Assembly: GCF_004358325.1 (NCBI RefSeq)
Contig: NZ_CP037940.1
Coordinates: forward strand, 930,001-994,000
Length of the DNA: 64,000 nucleotides
Direction of reading: 5' to 3'
From: Periweissella cryptocerci
GTDB lineage: Bacteria; Bacillota; Bacilli; Lactobacillales; Lactobacillaceae
Position numbers and translations under genes: made by a program. The notes under the pieces were generated by a model. The model ran no database searches. It was given only the letters and a program-made list of their open reading frames with translations, and was not told the origin of the DNA. Each line of letters opens with the position of its first letter. The first letter of the stretch is position 1. Shown here in pieces: positions 8,474 to 16,786 of this stretch.

Positions 8474-9368
8474 CTAACACTGACATTTATGACGCTATCG
8501 ATGAGCTTGATGTCAACGTTCAGTTGGCCACAAAGATCTTCGGTGTTCGACGTGGCACATATTATGATCATAAAAATCATCAACCAAGTATCCGAGAAAT
8601 TGAAGATGGCAAGTTACTCGCCATAATCAAAAAATATTATGACGACAGTAAAGGAATTTATGGTGCCCCCGCAATTCACGGACGGATGCGTAAGGATTGG
8701 CCTGGATCGTTGAGTTTGAAACGTGTGCAGAAAATCATGCGTGCCAACGGTCTGAAATCGAAAATTGTCGCTAAGTGGAAACCATATCCGGCAGAGAGCT
8801 CGTACGTGAAACAAGAGACTTTGATTAATCAGGATGGGATACCACTGATATTAACCAGATATGGTTCACCGACATCACCTACGTTAAAACGGTTAGAGAT
8901 GGGTGGACGTATTTGGCCAGTGTTATTGATATGCATTCCCGACGAATTATTGGCTATGCATATGGATTCCACAAAGACACCACATTGGCACTGATGGCTT
9001 TGAGTAATGCGTTACTTTCGCGCGATATTCGGCCAGATGAAACTATCCTACATTCAGATAATGGCCCTGAATTCACAAGTATCGACTATGAAGTTGTCGC
9101 TGAAGCATACAAACTCAGGCGGTCATACAGCGCACCTGGCGTCCCGTATGATCAAGCAGTCATTGAGTCATTCCACGCAACATTGAAGAAAGAAGAAGTT
9201 CACCCAAACGTGTATGAATCATTTGAGGAAGCACGTGTCCGCTTAATTTACTGGATTGAACACTGGTATAACCGCACTCGCTTCCATAGTAGTTTAGATT
9301 ATTTATCGCCGGTTGAATTTGAAAAAGAGCTGGCCGTAAAGAAAGTTCCAACGGTTCAGAAAACATAA
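8470..9368 (+). pseudogene. IS3-family transposase OrfB (DDE integrase), frameshifted
   Basis: The first part has the HTH_21 region (KGIYGAPAIHGRMRKD, SLKRVQKIMRANGL). The second has the rve catalytic core: first D in WFTDITYVKT, second D in LHSDNGPEFTS, and the E in VIESFHATLKKEE. The two lie in different frames. Adding one G to the GGG at 8836-8838 joins them as INQDGDTTDINQIWFTD. So the only lesion I see is one base in a short homopolymer. Without it the protein would be about 295 residues, the normal size. Confidence 0.85.
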
Positions 9369-9509
9369 GATATGACCGAATCAGAATTATTCGATTCGGA
9401 AGATTTGAGATAAGGATTTATTGATTCTTGGCTTAAATCTGCCGAATTGAAGAACTAATTTGGCAAATTTCACAAACTTTTTCAGAGATTTAGTGTCCGG
9501 TTTATTGAC

Positions 9510-9695
9510 TCAATTCCACCCAGGCAAAGTTTCCTTGTGATATATCACTCCATTTTTCTCAAAAAAAATATCAAATTCTTGAAAATTAGGAATTAATGTA
9601 CCGAAAAAATAATACCGTGTAGCTAAATCATCAAATTCATTAACACCGGCTTGAACTAGTTGTGTTTGTAATTTGGATAATTCATTTTCAAACAT
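9510..9695 (-). pseudogene. Truncated YezG-like immunity gene
   Basis: 61 residues starting MFENELSKLQTQLVQ with AGGAGAG upstream. It matches the first 55 residues of the complete gene at 13563-14084 (MFENELSELQTKLVQ, YYLLGT, EFEIF). It then runs into unrelated sequence and stops 11 bp before the right end of the IS element. The C-terminal two thirds are missing, so it is not expected to be functional. Confidence 0.7.
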
Positions 9696-9800
9696 TTTAT
9701 ACACTCTCCTAATCAATATATTGCCGACCCAAGCCAACAAATATTCCTTCCGAGTAGTTTTACGCTTGTAGTCAAACATCTGTGTTTAAGAGTATTCTGT
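9696..9800 (-). pseudogene. N-terminal remnant of a DUF805 membrane protein gene
   Basis: In frame upstream of the truncated immunity gene is FDYKRKTTRKEYLLAWVGNI, nearly the same as residues 13-32 of the DUF805 protein at 15175-15549. The body of the gene is missing and the frame fuses to the start region of the following gene. This is an internal deletion joining two tandem genes and shows the locus has lost material by recombination. Confidence 0.65.
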
Positions 9801-9854
9801 TGCTTTGATAAATAAACTTCTTATACTGCGTTGTCGTCTGCCAAAGATGAAAAT

Positions 9855-10133
9855 TCAATCATCAAGACCTAACTCTAATATTTCCGCTACTTTGATTAAA
9901 ATCTCTGCAGCCGACGAAAAGGTATTTTGTATTTCAAAATCTTCCAAAAATGGAGAATACCGTGATGTCAACGCAACAAGCTCATTAAATTCAGTCTCTT
10001 CCCGTTCAGATAACTCAGTATAATCTGTTTCACGATCAAAAATAATCGTAAATTCTTCAGTAAACGTATTAATCGTTATTTCACCGTCGTTGACAGCTTT
10101 AACCAAAGCCCATAATTTCTTTCTAGTTTGCAT
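9855..10133 (-). CDS. Small probable immunity protein (colicin-D-immunity-like?)
   Basis: 92 residues, acidic (many D and E), no membrane segment. The order FTEEFTIIFDRE, LSEREETEFNELVALTSRYSPF and AAEILIKVAEIL resembles the all-helical self-protective colicin-like immunity family, but I am not certain. It overlaps the end of the upstream membrane-protein gene (10123-10626) by 11 bp, so the two are translationally coupled. No toxin is adjacent. Confidence 0.5.
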   Translation of the reverse strand: MQTRKKLWALVKAVNDGEITINTFTEEFTIIFDRETDYTELSEREETEFNELVALTSRYSPFLEDFEIQNTFSSAAEILIKVAEILELGLDD

Positions 10134-10626
10134 GATTTTCTTTCTTATTTTTAAAAATTTTTTCTAACTCAGATATTTTTTGATGAAATTCCATATATTC
10201 AGTATATTCATTTGATAACTGATATTTCTCTTTTTTGGGGACCGATTTCATCAATATATATTTTTTACCATTATTCGAAAAGCGAATACTCCAATCCATT
10301 GTTCCCCAAGGTGTATCCGTGTGTCCCGTGTTCTGAAGAACAAAATTCATTGGATTAAGTATCACTTTTTTTCGACCTAAACTTATATATGCACATCCAT
10401 TTTCAATTTCTAAAACAACTCGCCTCGGAATGTAAACCATACCGTATAAAATTGGAGAAATCCCAAATGATGCAAGCATTGTCCATGCAAATATTTGACT
10501 ATCTGAAACATCAAATTTGATAGAAATTACCTCAAAAATAAAAAATGCGAGAAACAAAATTGATGCTTTAACAATATCAATTGAATTTGGCCACTTGCTA
10601 ATTTTAAATTCACCAGAAATTCTCAC
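10123..10626 (-). CDS. 'KWP' membrane protein, unknown family, paralogue of 12603-13112
   Basis: 167 residues. It starts with a short cytoplasmic stretch ending FKISKWPNSIDIV, then two hydrophobic helices (about residues 21-38 and 45-66). A soluble part follows with conserved IPRRVVLEIE, GHTDTPWGTMDWSIRFSNNGK and a coiled tail. The paralogue at 12603-13112 keeps all of these, and a truncated relative is at 14458-14601. I do not know the family. The setting among immunity genes suggests a membrane-bound protective role, but this is inference. Confidence 0.65.
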   Translation of the reverse strand: MRISGEFKISKWPNSIDIVKASILFLAFFIFEVISIKFDVSDSQIFAWTMLASFGISPILYGMVYIPRRVVLEIENGCAYISLGRKKVILNPMNFVLQNTGHTDTPWGTMDWSIRFSNNGKKYILMKSVPKKEKYQLSNEYTEYMEFHQKISELEKIFKNKKENHAN

Positions 10627-10690
10627 AGTTTTTTCACCCTTTTCAGTTTCTTCTTTTTCTTAGCTACTGCTGCATTCTACTGCTTTTAGT

Positions 10691-11314
10691 TTAGGCTAAT
10701 TTTTTCAGAAATTTTTCCACCAATACCTTTTCAATCGTGCTTACTAAAAATTCATTTGGTAAGTACTTTGTCAGTAACTTTGCTGCGTAGACTGACCTAG
10801 CCTCCAAATAAAGCGAGTACAACGCGTCTCCATATGTGCTTTCACCTTCTCTATTTATCCGCACTATACTTCCAGTACTAGTCTTAAAATAAACCTCATA
10901 TAAGCCGTTATTTGCTTGCAAAAAAAGTGTGCCCATATGTTCACCAGCTTTTGAAAAAACTTTCCCCCGCGGAAACAACGCATTGAATTTTTGCCGAACG
11001 AAAAAGGAATAATTCGTCTTTGCTAGTAAATTATCATATACATCAACAAACGGTAATGCGTTCTTCACCAAAATGATTAATAAAAAAATTTCTGCTTCAT
11101 TTCGTGAGTCAAAGTTAGTACTTTCAGATTTTACTCCCCTTGAGATTCGAGATACTGAATAGGCTCCCCCACCAGTAAGTGTATAATACGTTTCCTGATC
11201 TGTAACATTTTGTGAAGTTACTTGATAAACCTTAATACTACGTTTATCCTCATGCACTTGATGCTTGCTATTGAGACGATTACTAATTTTTGTTACCATT
11301 TCACTAAATTTCAA
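10691..11314 (-). CDS. Unknown 207-aa protein, paralogue of 15542-16210
   Basis: Starts MKFSEMVTKISNRL with GAGGTGAAG upstream. It shares with its paralogue the segments VTSQ--DQETYY, ALPFVDVY--LLAK, YSFFV--KF, GDALYS-YL and a C-terminal KYLP-x-F-(9)-VE-FLKK. No signal peptide; a hydrophobic stretch AEIFLLIILVKNALPF is short. No family recognised. Presence of two copies in the immunity repertoire, one overlapping a DUF805 gene, suggests that it belongs to the toxin-resistance set. Confidence 0.6.
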   Translation of the reverse strand: MKFSEMVTKISNRLNSKHQVHEDKRSIKVYQVTSQNVTDQETYYTLTGGGAYSVSRISRGVKSESTNFDSRNEAEIFLLIILVKNALPFVDVYDNLLAKTNYSFFVRQKFNALFPRGKVFSKAGEHMGTLFLQANNGLYEVYFKTSTGSIVRINREGESTYGDALYSLYLEARSVYAAKLLTKYLPNEFLVSTIEKVLVEKFLKKLA

Positions 11315-11371
11315 GCTACTTCACCTCTTGTATCAATTTCCCTATAGTGCCCATCATTCCAGTTGCTTGCA

Positions 11372-11842
11372 TCATTTATTCCTACCTTTTCCAAACAACG
11401 GTGTCATATTAATATTCAATTTAACATCTGCTACCCATTGTTCAAATACATCATCAGAGAGGAGGACTTCATCATCTGCATACATTAAATCATACTCATA
11501 GTTAATTTCTGCAGCCCCTAACTCTGAATCGTATGTTAACCTTATTTCTGTTGGAATAGGTTTTTCATTTTTCTTAAACATCTCCTCCAGTTCAAGTAAC
11601 TTATCCACCCCAAAATTAAAAAGAGACTCATAATCAGTAGATGCTCCGTTAAATGCCGATGTATCTCGAATGTCATTTCGAGTGTAGACTACATTATTAA
11701 CTTTAATAAAAAAATCAAAATCTAAGACGCCTTCTTCATCTGAAGCATAAATAAAGTAAACTCCATCTTGCCCATTCATATAGTCAAAAACATGCTGTAA
11801 AACGTCAGTCTGCCAACATGATAGAAATTTTTCAAATTCCAT
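11372..11842 (-). CDS. YezG-like immunity protein
   Basis: 156 residues beginning MEFEKFLSCWQTDVLQHVFDYM. It shows the YezG-like order: GVYFIYASDEEG, then FDFFIKVNNVVYTRNDI, then PTEIRLTYDSELGAAEINYEY and FEQWV. It is clearly paralogous to 11832-12278 (same opening, same RNDI block) and ends PLFGKGRNK like the 13563-14084 protein. The start overlaps the stop of the upstream paralogue, so they are a tandem duplicate read as an operon. Confidence 0.6.
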   Translation of the reverse strand: MEFEKFLSCWQTDVLQHVFDYMNGQDGVYFIYASDEEGVLDFDFFIKVNNVVYTRNDIRDTSAFNGASTDYESLFNFGVDKLLELEEMFKKNEKPIPTEIRLTYDSELGAAEINYEYDLMYADDEVLLSDDVFEQWVADVKLNINMTPLFGKGRNK

Positions 11843-12278
11843 TATTTAGCCTCTCTTTTTCAACCAACACCCAATTATCAAACACATCTGTCACAAGTAT
11901 ATTTTCATCATCTGAATACATTCGAGCATATCCATACTTAATTGCAATATCACCACCTATTGAATCATATTTCATTCGTACCTCAGTAGGTGCTTCATTT
12001 CCATTCTTTTCGAACATACTTTTTAAATCCAAAATCATATTCGTTCCTTTATCAAATAATTCTTCATAATCATTTGATGCGTCATTAAACATTACACTCC
12101 CGTCAATATCATTTCGAGTGTAAATTTTACCTTGCACTTCCATAAAGAAATCAAAACCCAGCACACCCGCTTCATTCGACCCGTAAATATAGTAATGCCC
12201 TTCCTTTCCGTTCATATAATCAAAAACAAGTTGCAATACTTCCGTCTGCCAATTTGATAAACCTTTTTCAAATTCCAT
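11832..12278 (-). CDS. YezG-like immunity protein (tandem paralogue)
   Basis: 148 residues, MEFEKGLSNWQTEVLQLVFDYM. The same blocks as in 11372-11842 are present: HYYIYGSNEAGVLGFDFF, YTRNDI, PTEVRMKYDS, GDIAIKYGYARMY. It overlaps the next gene by 11 bp. GGAG of CGGGGAG precedes the ATG. Tandem duplication followed by divergence is typical of immunity genes that track variable toxins. The family assignment is by overall pattern only. Confidence 0.6.
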   Translation of the reverse strand: MEFEKGLSNWQTEVLQLVFDYMNGKEGHYYIYGSNEAGVLGFDFFMEVQGKIYTRNDIDGSVMFNDASNDYEELFDKGTNMILDLKSMFEKNGNEAPTEVRMKYDSIGGDIAIKYGYARMYSDDENILVTDVFDNWVLVEKERLNNGI

Positions 12279-12291
12279 AACTCCCCGTCTC

Positions 12292-12483
12292 CTACTCTTT
12301 TCTGAATTTTAGACTTCCAATAGTTAATGCATTGCGTCCAACTAGAAGCAAACTAAAATTGTGTACGCCTATTACCCAAATTGGTAGCCACATAATAATC
12401 GAAATAAAAATGATTAATCTATTGGTCGTATTTGGCCAAATTAACGGATATGCCGTAAATTCATATTGATTTACTGTAGTCAT
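12292..12483 (-). CDS. Small membrane protein, unknown
   Basis: 63 residues, MTTVNQYEFTAYPLIW then two hydrophobic stretches (LIIFISIIMWLPIWVIGVHN and FSLLLVG). Starts at 12483 with GGGGCAG upstream and overlaps the previous small membrane gene by 23 bp. No family recognised. It may be a remnant of a longer membrane protein. Confidence 0.4.
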   Translation of the reverse strand: MTTVNQYEFTAYPLIWPNTTNRLIIFISIIMWLPIWVIGVHNFSLLLVGRNALTIGSLKFRKE

Positions 12484-12613
12484 CGTTTGTTCTGCCCCTT
12501 AGATTTTGTTGCATATTTCCAAGCATCATCAATGCACCAATTAATGCAAGTACTAGCAGAACAAGTTGCGTTAGTGTTAAACCGAATACAATATTTAAGA
12601 GTTTAACTCTCAT
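12461..12613 (-). CDS. 50-aa single-span membrane peptide
   Basis: Starts at the ATG at 12613, which overlaps the last 11 bases of the KWP-family gene at 12603-13112 (translational coupling). The sequence opens MRVKLLNIVFGL and has one hydrophobic helix (LTLTQLVLLVLALIGALMML) and a polar tail. Too short to assign. Coupling to the larger membrane protein suggests a shared complex. Confidence 0.4.
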   Translation of the reverse strand: MRVKLLNIVFGLTLTQLVLLVLALIGALMMLGNMQQNLRGRTNDDYSKSI

Positions 12614-13112
12614 TATCTTTTCTCCCATTTTTAAAAGATTTTTCTAAGCTGAACAATTTTTTATGAAACTCTTGAAATTCCTCATATTCTTTACTAAATG
12701 TATATCCATCAACCGGTTTAACAGATTTGACAAGTACATAATTTCGACCATTATTAGAAAATCGAATAGTAAAATCCATATTTCCCCATGGCGTATCAAT
12801 ATGACCTATTGGTTTTAATTCAAAATTCTCTGATTTTAAAATCACCCTATTTTTACCCATTCGGAGCCATACTTGGTCTTCACAAACCTCAAGGCTAACC
12901 TTCCTAGGAATGTAACTAAGTCCATACGTTGCAGGCAACGCAATAAAAGACACTAGTAATACACGTGCCAATACTGGGCCCATTGATTTATCAAGCACAA
13001 TAATTGATCCTTCAATAATTAGGATACTGAGAAACAAAATTGAACTTTTAAATATATCAATAGCTTTAGGCCATTTGTTGATTTTAAAAACTCCAGAACT
13101 TAATACCGTCAT
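12603..13112 (-). CDS. 'KWP' membrane protein, paralogue of 10123-10626
   Basis: 169 residues. FKINKWPKAIDIFKSSILFL leads into two membrane helices. The soluble part has IPRKVSLEVCEDQVWLRMGK and GHIDTPWGNMDFTIRFSNNG, almost the same as the paralogue. GGTAAGAAG precedes the ATG. It is coupled to a 50-aa membrane peptide downstream. The shared TPWG-M-D--IRFSNNG block is the best query for finding the family elsewhere. Confidence 0.65.
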   Translation of the reverse strand: MTVLSSGVFKINKWPKAIDIFKSSILFLSILIIEGSIIVLDKSMGPVLARVLLVSFIALPATYGLSYIPRKVSLEVCEDQVWLRMGKNRVILKSENFELKPIGHIDTPWGNMDFTIRFSNNGRNYVLVKSVKPVDGYTFSKEYEEFQEFHKKLFSLEKSFKNGRKDNES

Positions 13113-13200
13113 TGCTTCTTACCTTTTTTCTTTTTTTGTTGTCAAAGCATATATTGCCATATGTACAAACAAGAGATTGAATTCTCTTGTTTATTAATTA

Positions 13201-13566
13201 CTACTTCTGTTTACTTGGTAAGAATGAAACAATCAAAAAGAAAATCCCTGTGACTGGAATAATCATCAATAACCCCAGCCATGGTGACAATCCAACATCA
13301 CGCAAACGGCGTACATTCAAACTTACTGAAGGTACAATAACTGCCAGTAATAAAAATACGACGAACACGGTCACGATAATATCAATCATATCGTTAGTCC
13401 CTGAATCAATTAATGCCAAGATGGCGCCAATTAATAATGAACCTACGATAGTTACTAATACGAACAAAATCGCATTACCTAACATTGCCCACCAGTAATC
13501 TGCTCGAGTTGCCTCTGATTTGTAGTCAAACGTTTTAATCCAAAAATCTTTGGTTGCTGTAATCAT
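13201..13566 (-). CDS. DUF805 membrane protein
   Basis: 121 residues. The DUF805 hallmarks are all present: FDYKSEATRADYWWAMLGN near the start, four hydrophobic helices, and LNVRRLRDVGLSPWLGLLM before the last helix. DUF805 proteins are small inner-membrane proteins of unknown function. The ATG at 13566 overlaps the stop of the YezG-like gene (13563-14084) by 4 bp (ATGA), so the two are translationally coupled. This fits the domain fusion seen at 28814-30589. Confidence 0.85.
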   Translation of the reverse strand: MITATKDFWIKTFDYKSEATRADYWWAMLGNAILFVLVTIVGSLLIGAILALIDSGTNDMIDIIVTVFVVFLLLAVIVPSVSLNVRRLRDVGLSPWLGLLMIIPVTGIFFLIVSFLPSKQK

Positions 13567-14084
13567 TTGTTTTTCCCTCGTTTAAATAGTTTTGCTAATA
13601 AAGATTCATTTGCATTAACTTTTGTATTAATTATTTTAGATAACTTTGGAGTATCACCCAAAATACTGTACCCTTTATTCTCGCTAATTTCTTTCATCCA
13701 TTTTTTAGCTAACATAGTACTCAATATGCCATTTTCAACATGCTTTGTTTGATAACGAAAATCAGCAGTTAAAGAATTATTATTGTAATCATATTCCCAA
13801 TACATTTCTTCTGGAATTTCCTTACCATTTCTTTGAAACAACTGTTCAATTTCACTAATGATTTTTAGTGACCCGCGCATAAACAAAGTTTCCATATCTT
13901 CATCAATTGTTTTTAAAAATTCTTGCTCATCTAATACACCGTCTTTAGCAAGAAAAATTTCAAATTCTCGAAACCCGGCTCCAATTGTTCCCAACAAGTA
14001 GTAAACGTCGCCCTTATCATCAAACGTATCTACGGTATCTTGAACCAGTTTAGTTTGTAATTCAGATAATTCATTTTCAAACAT
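13563..14084 (-). CDS. YezG-like immunity protein
   Basis: 173 residues, MFENELSELQTKLVQ, then YYLLGTIGAGFREFEIF, then PEEMYWEYDYNNNSLTADFRY and a C-terminal tail LAKLFKRGKNK. The pattern matches the N-terminal domain of the 591-aa fusion at 28814-30589. It lies 20 bp downstream of a nuclease toxin tip (14104-14448) and is thus the likely antidote to it. It is coupled to a DUF805 gene downstream. Confidence 0.65.
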   Translation of the reverse strand: MFENELSELQTKLVQDTVDTFDDKGDVYYLLGTIGAGFREFEIFLAKDGVLDEQEFLKTIDEDMETLFMRGSLKIISEIEQLFQRNGKEIPEEMYWEYDYNNNSLTADFRYQTKHVENGILSTMLAKKWMKEISENKGYSILGDTPKLSKIINTKVNANESLLAKLFKRGKNK

Positions 14085-14103
14085 TTAGCAATACCTCATC
14101 ATA

Positions 14104-14448
14104 TTATTTAGAATTATTAAAGTCCTTAAATACTTTCTTATTATTTCCAATCTTGTAACTCACATGATAAGCAGTTGGTCTTTGGCTTCCATCTTTCGGA
14201 TATTCAATATCAATTTGAACTGTCACTTTTTTTGGAGGATTAGCATCTAGTTCTGCACGCCATTCACTTTCCATTTTATAGTACGCATCACGATTAAGAT
14301 CTTTATCTTGCGATAGTAAATTATCACGCAAATTCGACCCACCAAATTGGTCACCAATGATATGATCCGTTTCTAACTTATCAAACGTTTCTGAACTATT
14401 TCCCATCTTCGGTCCGTGTTTTTTTACATGTAATTCTTTTGCTTCCAC
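14104..14448 (-). CDS. Toxin tip: DNA/RNA non-specific endonuclease (NS_2-like), N-terminally truncated
   Basis: 114 residues. TDHIIGDQFGGSNLRDNLLS, KDLNRDAYYKMESEW and VTVQIDIEYPKDGSQRPTAY match the C-terminal nuclease domain of many LXG-type secreted toxins (Endonuclease_NS_2 group), where DH/GH-I-A-D-x-F-GG and the N-L--Q---LNR motif hold the metal and the substrate. There is no pre-toxin or secretion domain and the start region is unrelated DNA. It is therefore an orphan tip, followed at once by a YezG-like immunity gene. The substrate is inferred to be nucleic acid in a competitor's cytoplasm. Confidence 0.7.
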   Translation of the reverse strand: MEAKELHVKKHGPKMGNSSETFDKLETDHIIGDQFGGSNLRDNLLSQDKDLNRDAYYKMESEWRAELDANPPKKVTVQIDIEYPKDGSQRPTAYHVSYKIGNNKKVFKDFNNSK

Positions 14449-14457
14449 ATGTGAAAT

Positions 14458-14601
14458 TCAGCCAAGTGAATCAGTTTCATACACGTTAAGAAAAAATAAA
14501 GTGAACTTAGTACTAAAAAAAAAGATAAATCCGGAAACAGTTGTTGGTGTAAAGTAGCCCGGCCATTTAGTGATTATTAATTTTTCAGAATATTTTTGCA
14601 T
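14458..14601 (-). pseudogene. Truncated 'KWP'-family membrane protein
   Basis: An ATG at 14601 with AGGAG 8 bp upstream starts MQKYSEKLIITKWPGYFTP, recalling the opening of the KWP membrane proteins at 10123-10626 and 12603-13112. After FIF the frame meets nine A at 14515-14523 (T on the coding strand). The membrane helix continues better in another frame (LVLSSLYFFLTCMKLIHL). So it is frameshifted and lacks the soluble domain. Confidence 0.4.
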
Positions 14602-14612
14602 CGTTTTTACTC

Positions 14613-14948
14613 CTAAAAATCTGATGGCGTCGAATACTCGATTTCATTTTCCGCTAAGTTTTGTATTTTGTGATTGACATCATGATCCATCACTAAGTCT
14701 AAAAAATTATTAACGGTATCTTCTAGAGTTCTATCGATACTGTCCCCGTAGCCTAATCCTCCCTGTGGACTCCCATCAATTCTATTTAATATTCTGACAT
14801 CAGTACTTCCAGTATATTGCCCATCTTGATCTTCATAGATGCGAATCTTCATTTTCCCGTATGGCAATATCTCCTGCATCCAAATTACATATTCCCCAAC
14901 TAATTTTTCAATTCCATCAACTTTTTCAAGTTTAATATCTTGCCACAT
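14613..14948 (-). CDS. Unknown 111-aa protein, possible immunity protein
   Basis: MWQDIKLEKVDGIEKLVGEYVIWMQEILPYG, then an acidic soluble remainder with GSTDVRILNRIDGSPQGGLG and DRTLEDTVNNFLDLV. AGGAGAAAAT precedes the start. No family recognised. Small, acidic, cytoplasmic and located among immunity genes, so an immunity role is plausible but not shown. Confidence 0.5.
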   Translation of the reverse strand: MWQDIKLEKVDGIEKLVGEYVIWMQEILPYGKMKIRIYEDQDGQYTGSTDVRILNRIDGSPQGGLGYGDSIDRTLEDTVNNFLDLVMDHDVNHKIQNLAENEIEYSTPSDF

Positions 14949-15174
14949 TTATTTTCTCCTTTAATGATTTAGCGAACCAAATGAAATAATATTTTCCCAA
15001 CATAGTGATATATTTTCCATTTTCCTGTAACGAATATATTTTGAGTTTCACCCCGAACGGAGCTTTTCCTTCCAATACTTCCCCGTTTGGACTAACTTAT
15101 CGCCCACCGTGGCTGCATTAAAACCCACTAATTTCATTCTATGTACACCACGGTAATTACCGTGACACTATTAC
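14949..15174. other. Gap with a possible toxin scrap
   Basis: No complete gene. On the minus strand the stretch KLVGFNAATVGDKLVQTG then KYWKEKLRSG (about 15060-15135, ending in a stop) looks like a piece of a longer secreted toxin, but I cannot place it. Confidence 0.25.
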
Positions 15175-15549
15175 TTACTTCTTAGAACTTTTGCTTGGAA
15201 TAAACGCTATCGCCACGAAGAAAATCCACGAGATTGGGAAGAGAATCATCAATAAACCAAGCCAAGGTGACATACCAACATCCCGCAACCGCCGAACGTT
15301 CAAGCTAATTTGAATCAGGGCAAATGCAGTAACGATGACAATTGCCTCGACATATGCCCCAACCATTCGAGCATTCTCAGTAATGTGGAATGGATATTCA
15401 ATCCATGCCGTAACCATTGGTAATAAGAACATCCCCCCAATTAGATAAATCAAAATATTACCAACCCAAGCTAACAAATATTCCTTCCGAGTAGTTTTAC
15501 TCTTGTAGTCAAACACATGCGTCCAAGAGATTCCCGTTGCTTTAATCAT
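15175..15549 (-). CDS. DUF805 membrane protein
   Basis: 124 residues. HVFDYKSKTTRKEYLLAWVGN, four hydrophobic segments, and LNVRRLRDVGMSPWLGLLM are the DUF805 signature. The start at 15549 overlaps the end of the gene at 15542-16210 by 8 bp, so the two are translationally coupled. The FDYKSKTTRKEYLLAWVG block is nearly the same as the remnant at 9696-9800. Inner-membrane location; function unknown. Confidence 0.85.
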   Translation of the reverse strand: MIKATGISWTHVFDYKSKTTRKEYLLAWVGNILIYLIGGMFLLPMVTAWIEYPFHITENARMVGAYVEAIVIVTAFALIQISLNVRRLRDVGMSPWLGLLMILFPISWIFFVAIAFIPSKSSKK

Positions 15550-16210
15550 TAATAAATTCCTCTAATTCTTCTTTCGTCATTGGCATTGGTAGAGCTTTTT
15601 TTAGAAAATATTCCACCAAAATATTTTCAATAACATTAATTGAAAATACTTCCGGCAAATATTTTTCGACAAATTTTGCTGCATAAACTGAATCTGCTAC
15701 CAGATAGACAGAATACAACGCGTCACCGTAAGTGTAATCTCCGTCTCTATTTACTCGAATTTGCTTTCTGTTCACAGTTTCAAAATAGATTTGATATAGA
15801 CCGTCGATTTCTTTCAAAAATAAAGTATCGGGAATTTCACCATTTTTTGAAAAAACTTTCGCCCTGGAAAATGCTTTCTTGAATTTATTCTGAACAAAAA
15901 ATGAATAGTGTTTCTTTGCTAGTAAGCTATGATACACATCTACAAATGGTAATGCACTAGCCACCACATTAATTAGTAAAAATAATTCAGCTTCATTGAG
16001 TGAATCAAATTTATCGATTTCCATTTCAGAACCTCTAGATATTAAAGTAACTGAATAACCATCAGAATCATTAAGCTTATAGTACGTTTCCTGATCAATT
16101 TCGCCTTGTGACGTTACTACGTAAATCTCAATACCTGACTTCTCTTCAATTACAAAATGTTTGTCCCGCAAATGTTTATCCAGTCTTTTTACCATTTCAC
16201 TAAATTTCAA
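15542..16210 (-). CDS. Unknown 222-aa protein, paralogue of 10691-11314
   Basis: MKFSEMVKRLDKHLRDKHFV, then VTSQGEIDQETYYKL, ALPFVDVYHSLLAKKHYSFFV and GDALYSVYLVADSVYAAKF, all shared with the 207-aa paralogue; it has an extra acidic tail (TKEELEEFIND). GGGAGGTGAAG precedes the ATG. It overlaps a DUF805 gene. No known family; probably soluble. Confidence 0.6.
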   Translation of the reverse strand: MKFSEMVKRLDKHLRDKHFVIEEKSGIEIYVVTSQGEIDQETYYKLNDSDGYSVTLISRGSEMEIDKFDSLNEAELFLLINVVASALPFVDVYHSLLAKKHYSFFVQNKFKKAFSRAKVFSKNGEIPDTLFLKEIDGLYQIYFETVNRKQIRVNRDGDYTYGDALYSVYLVADSVYAAKFVEKYLPEVFSINVIENILVEYFLKKALPMPMTKEELEEFIND

Positions 16211-16352
16211 GTTACTTCACCTCCCTTAAAAATTTTGCCTCAATTAAATGCTCTAAATTCATAGTTTTACCATTGGTCTTTGTAATCATTTGGATTATAA
16301 ATTATCACTGACCAATTCCAAGAAAATCATTACCCATTTACCTACTACTTTT

Positions 16353-16619
16353 CTAATAACTATCAGTATCGTCTACTATTACATATTTTGTTTCATCAAC
16401 ACTGGCTTTTAACTTACTAGCAAATTTTTTCACACGACTAACAAATTCATCTTTTGCCTTATCGGAATCAAATCCAATGTAGCTAAATTCAACGTCATTA
16501 TCAATGAATAATTCTCGATATTTTCCATCTAAAATATCCAATTCTGCGTCCAGTTCTTCATAATTTTGGGCATCCATTGGTATACCATTCAACTCAAGCA
16601 TTCCATTTTCATCGTACAC
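16353..16619 (-). CDS. Unknown small acidic protein
   Basis: 88 residues from a GTG at 16619, MYDENGMLELNGIPMDAQNY. It has FIDNDVEFSYIGFDSDKAKDEF and a basic helix RVKKFASKLKASV. No good ribosome binding site, so it may be a C-terminal fragment. No family recognised. Confidence 0.35.
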   Translation of the reverse strand: MYDENGMLELNGIPMDAQNYEELDAELDILDGKYRELFIDNDVEFSYIGFDSDKAKDEFVSRVKKFASKLKASVDETKYVIVDDTDSY

Positions 16620-16786
16620 CTACACCAAGCTTGCACCGTAGTCAAACAAAAGTCTTATTTTCAACTTAACATATAGGATTACTTAATCGGATTAGCTCCA
16701 ACAATGAATCCATTTCCTCCTATGGTGATTGCGGTTCTTTTATTTTTCCCTTTACTAAACAACTTTGATAACAAATTTCATAAATT

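Larger units (their letters stand above)
8159..9499 (+). mobile_element. IS3-family insertion sequence
   Basis: About 1.34 kb with perfect 15-bp terminal inverted repeats: GGACACTAAATCTCT at 8161-8175 and its complement at 9484-9498. A 5-bp GTTTA on both sides (8154-8158 and 9500-9504) is a plausible target duplication. It carries overlapping orfA and orfB on the plus strand, opposite to the surrounding genes. It sits between a toxin scrap and a truncated immunity gene, so it inserted into already rearranged DNA or caused the loss. orfB contains a frameshift, so this copy may not move unaided. Confidence 0.9.
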
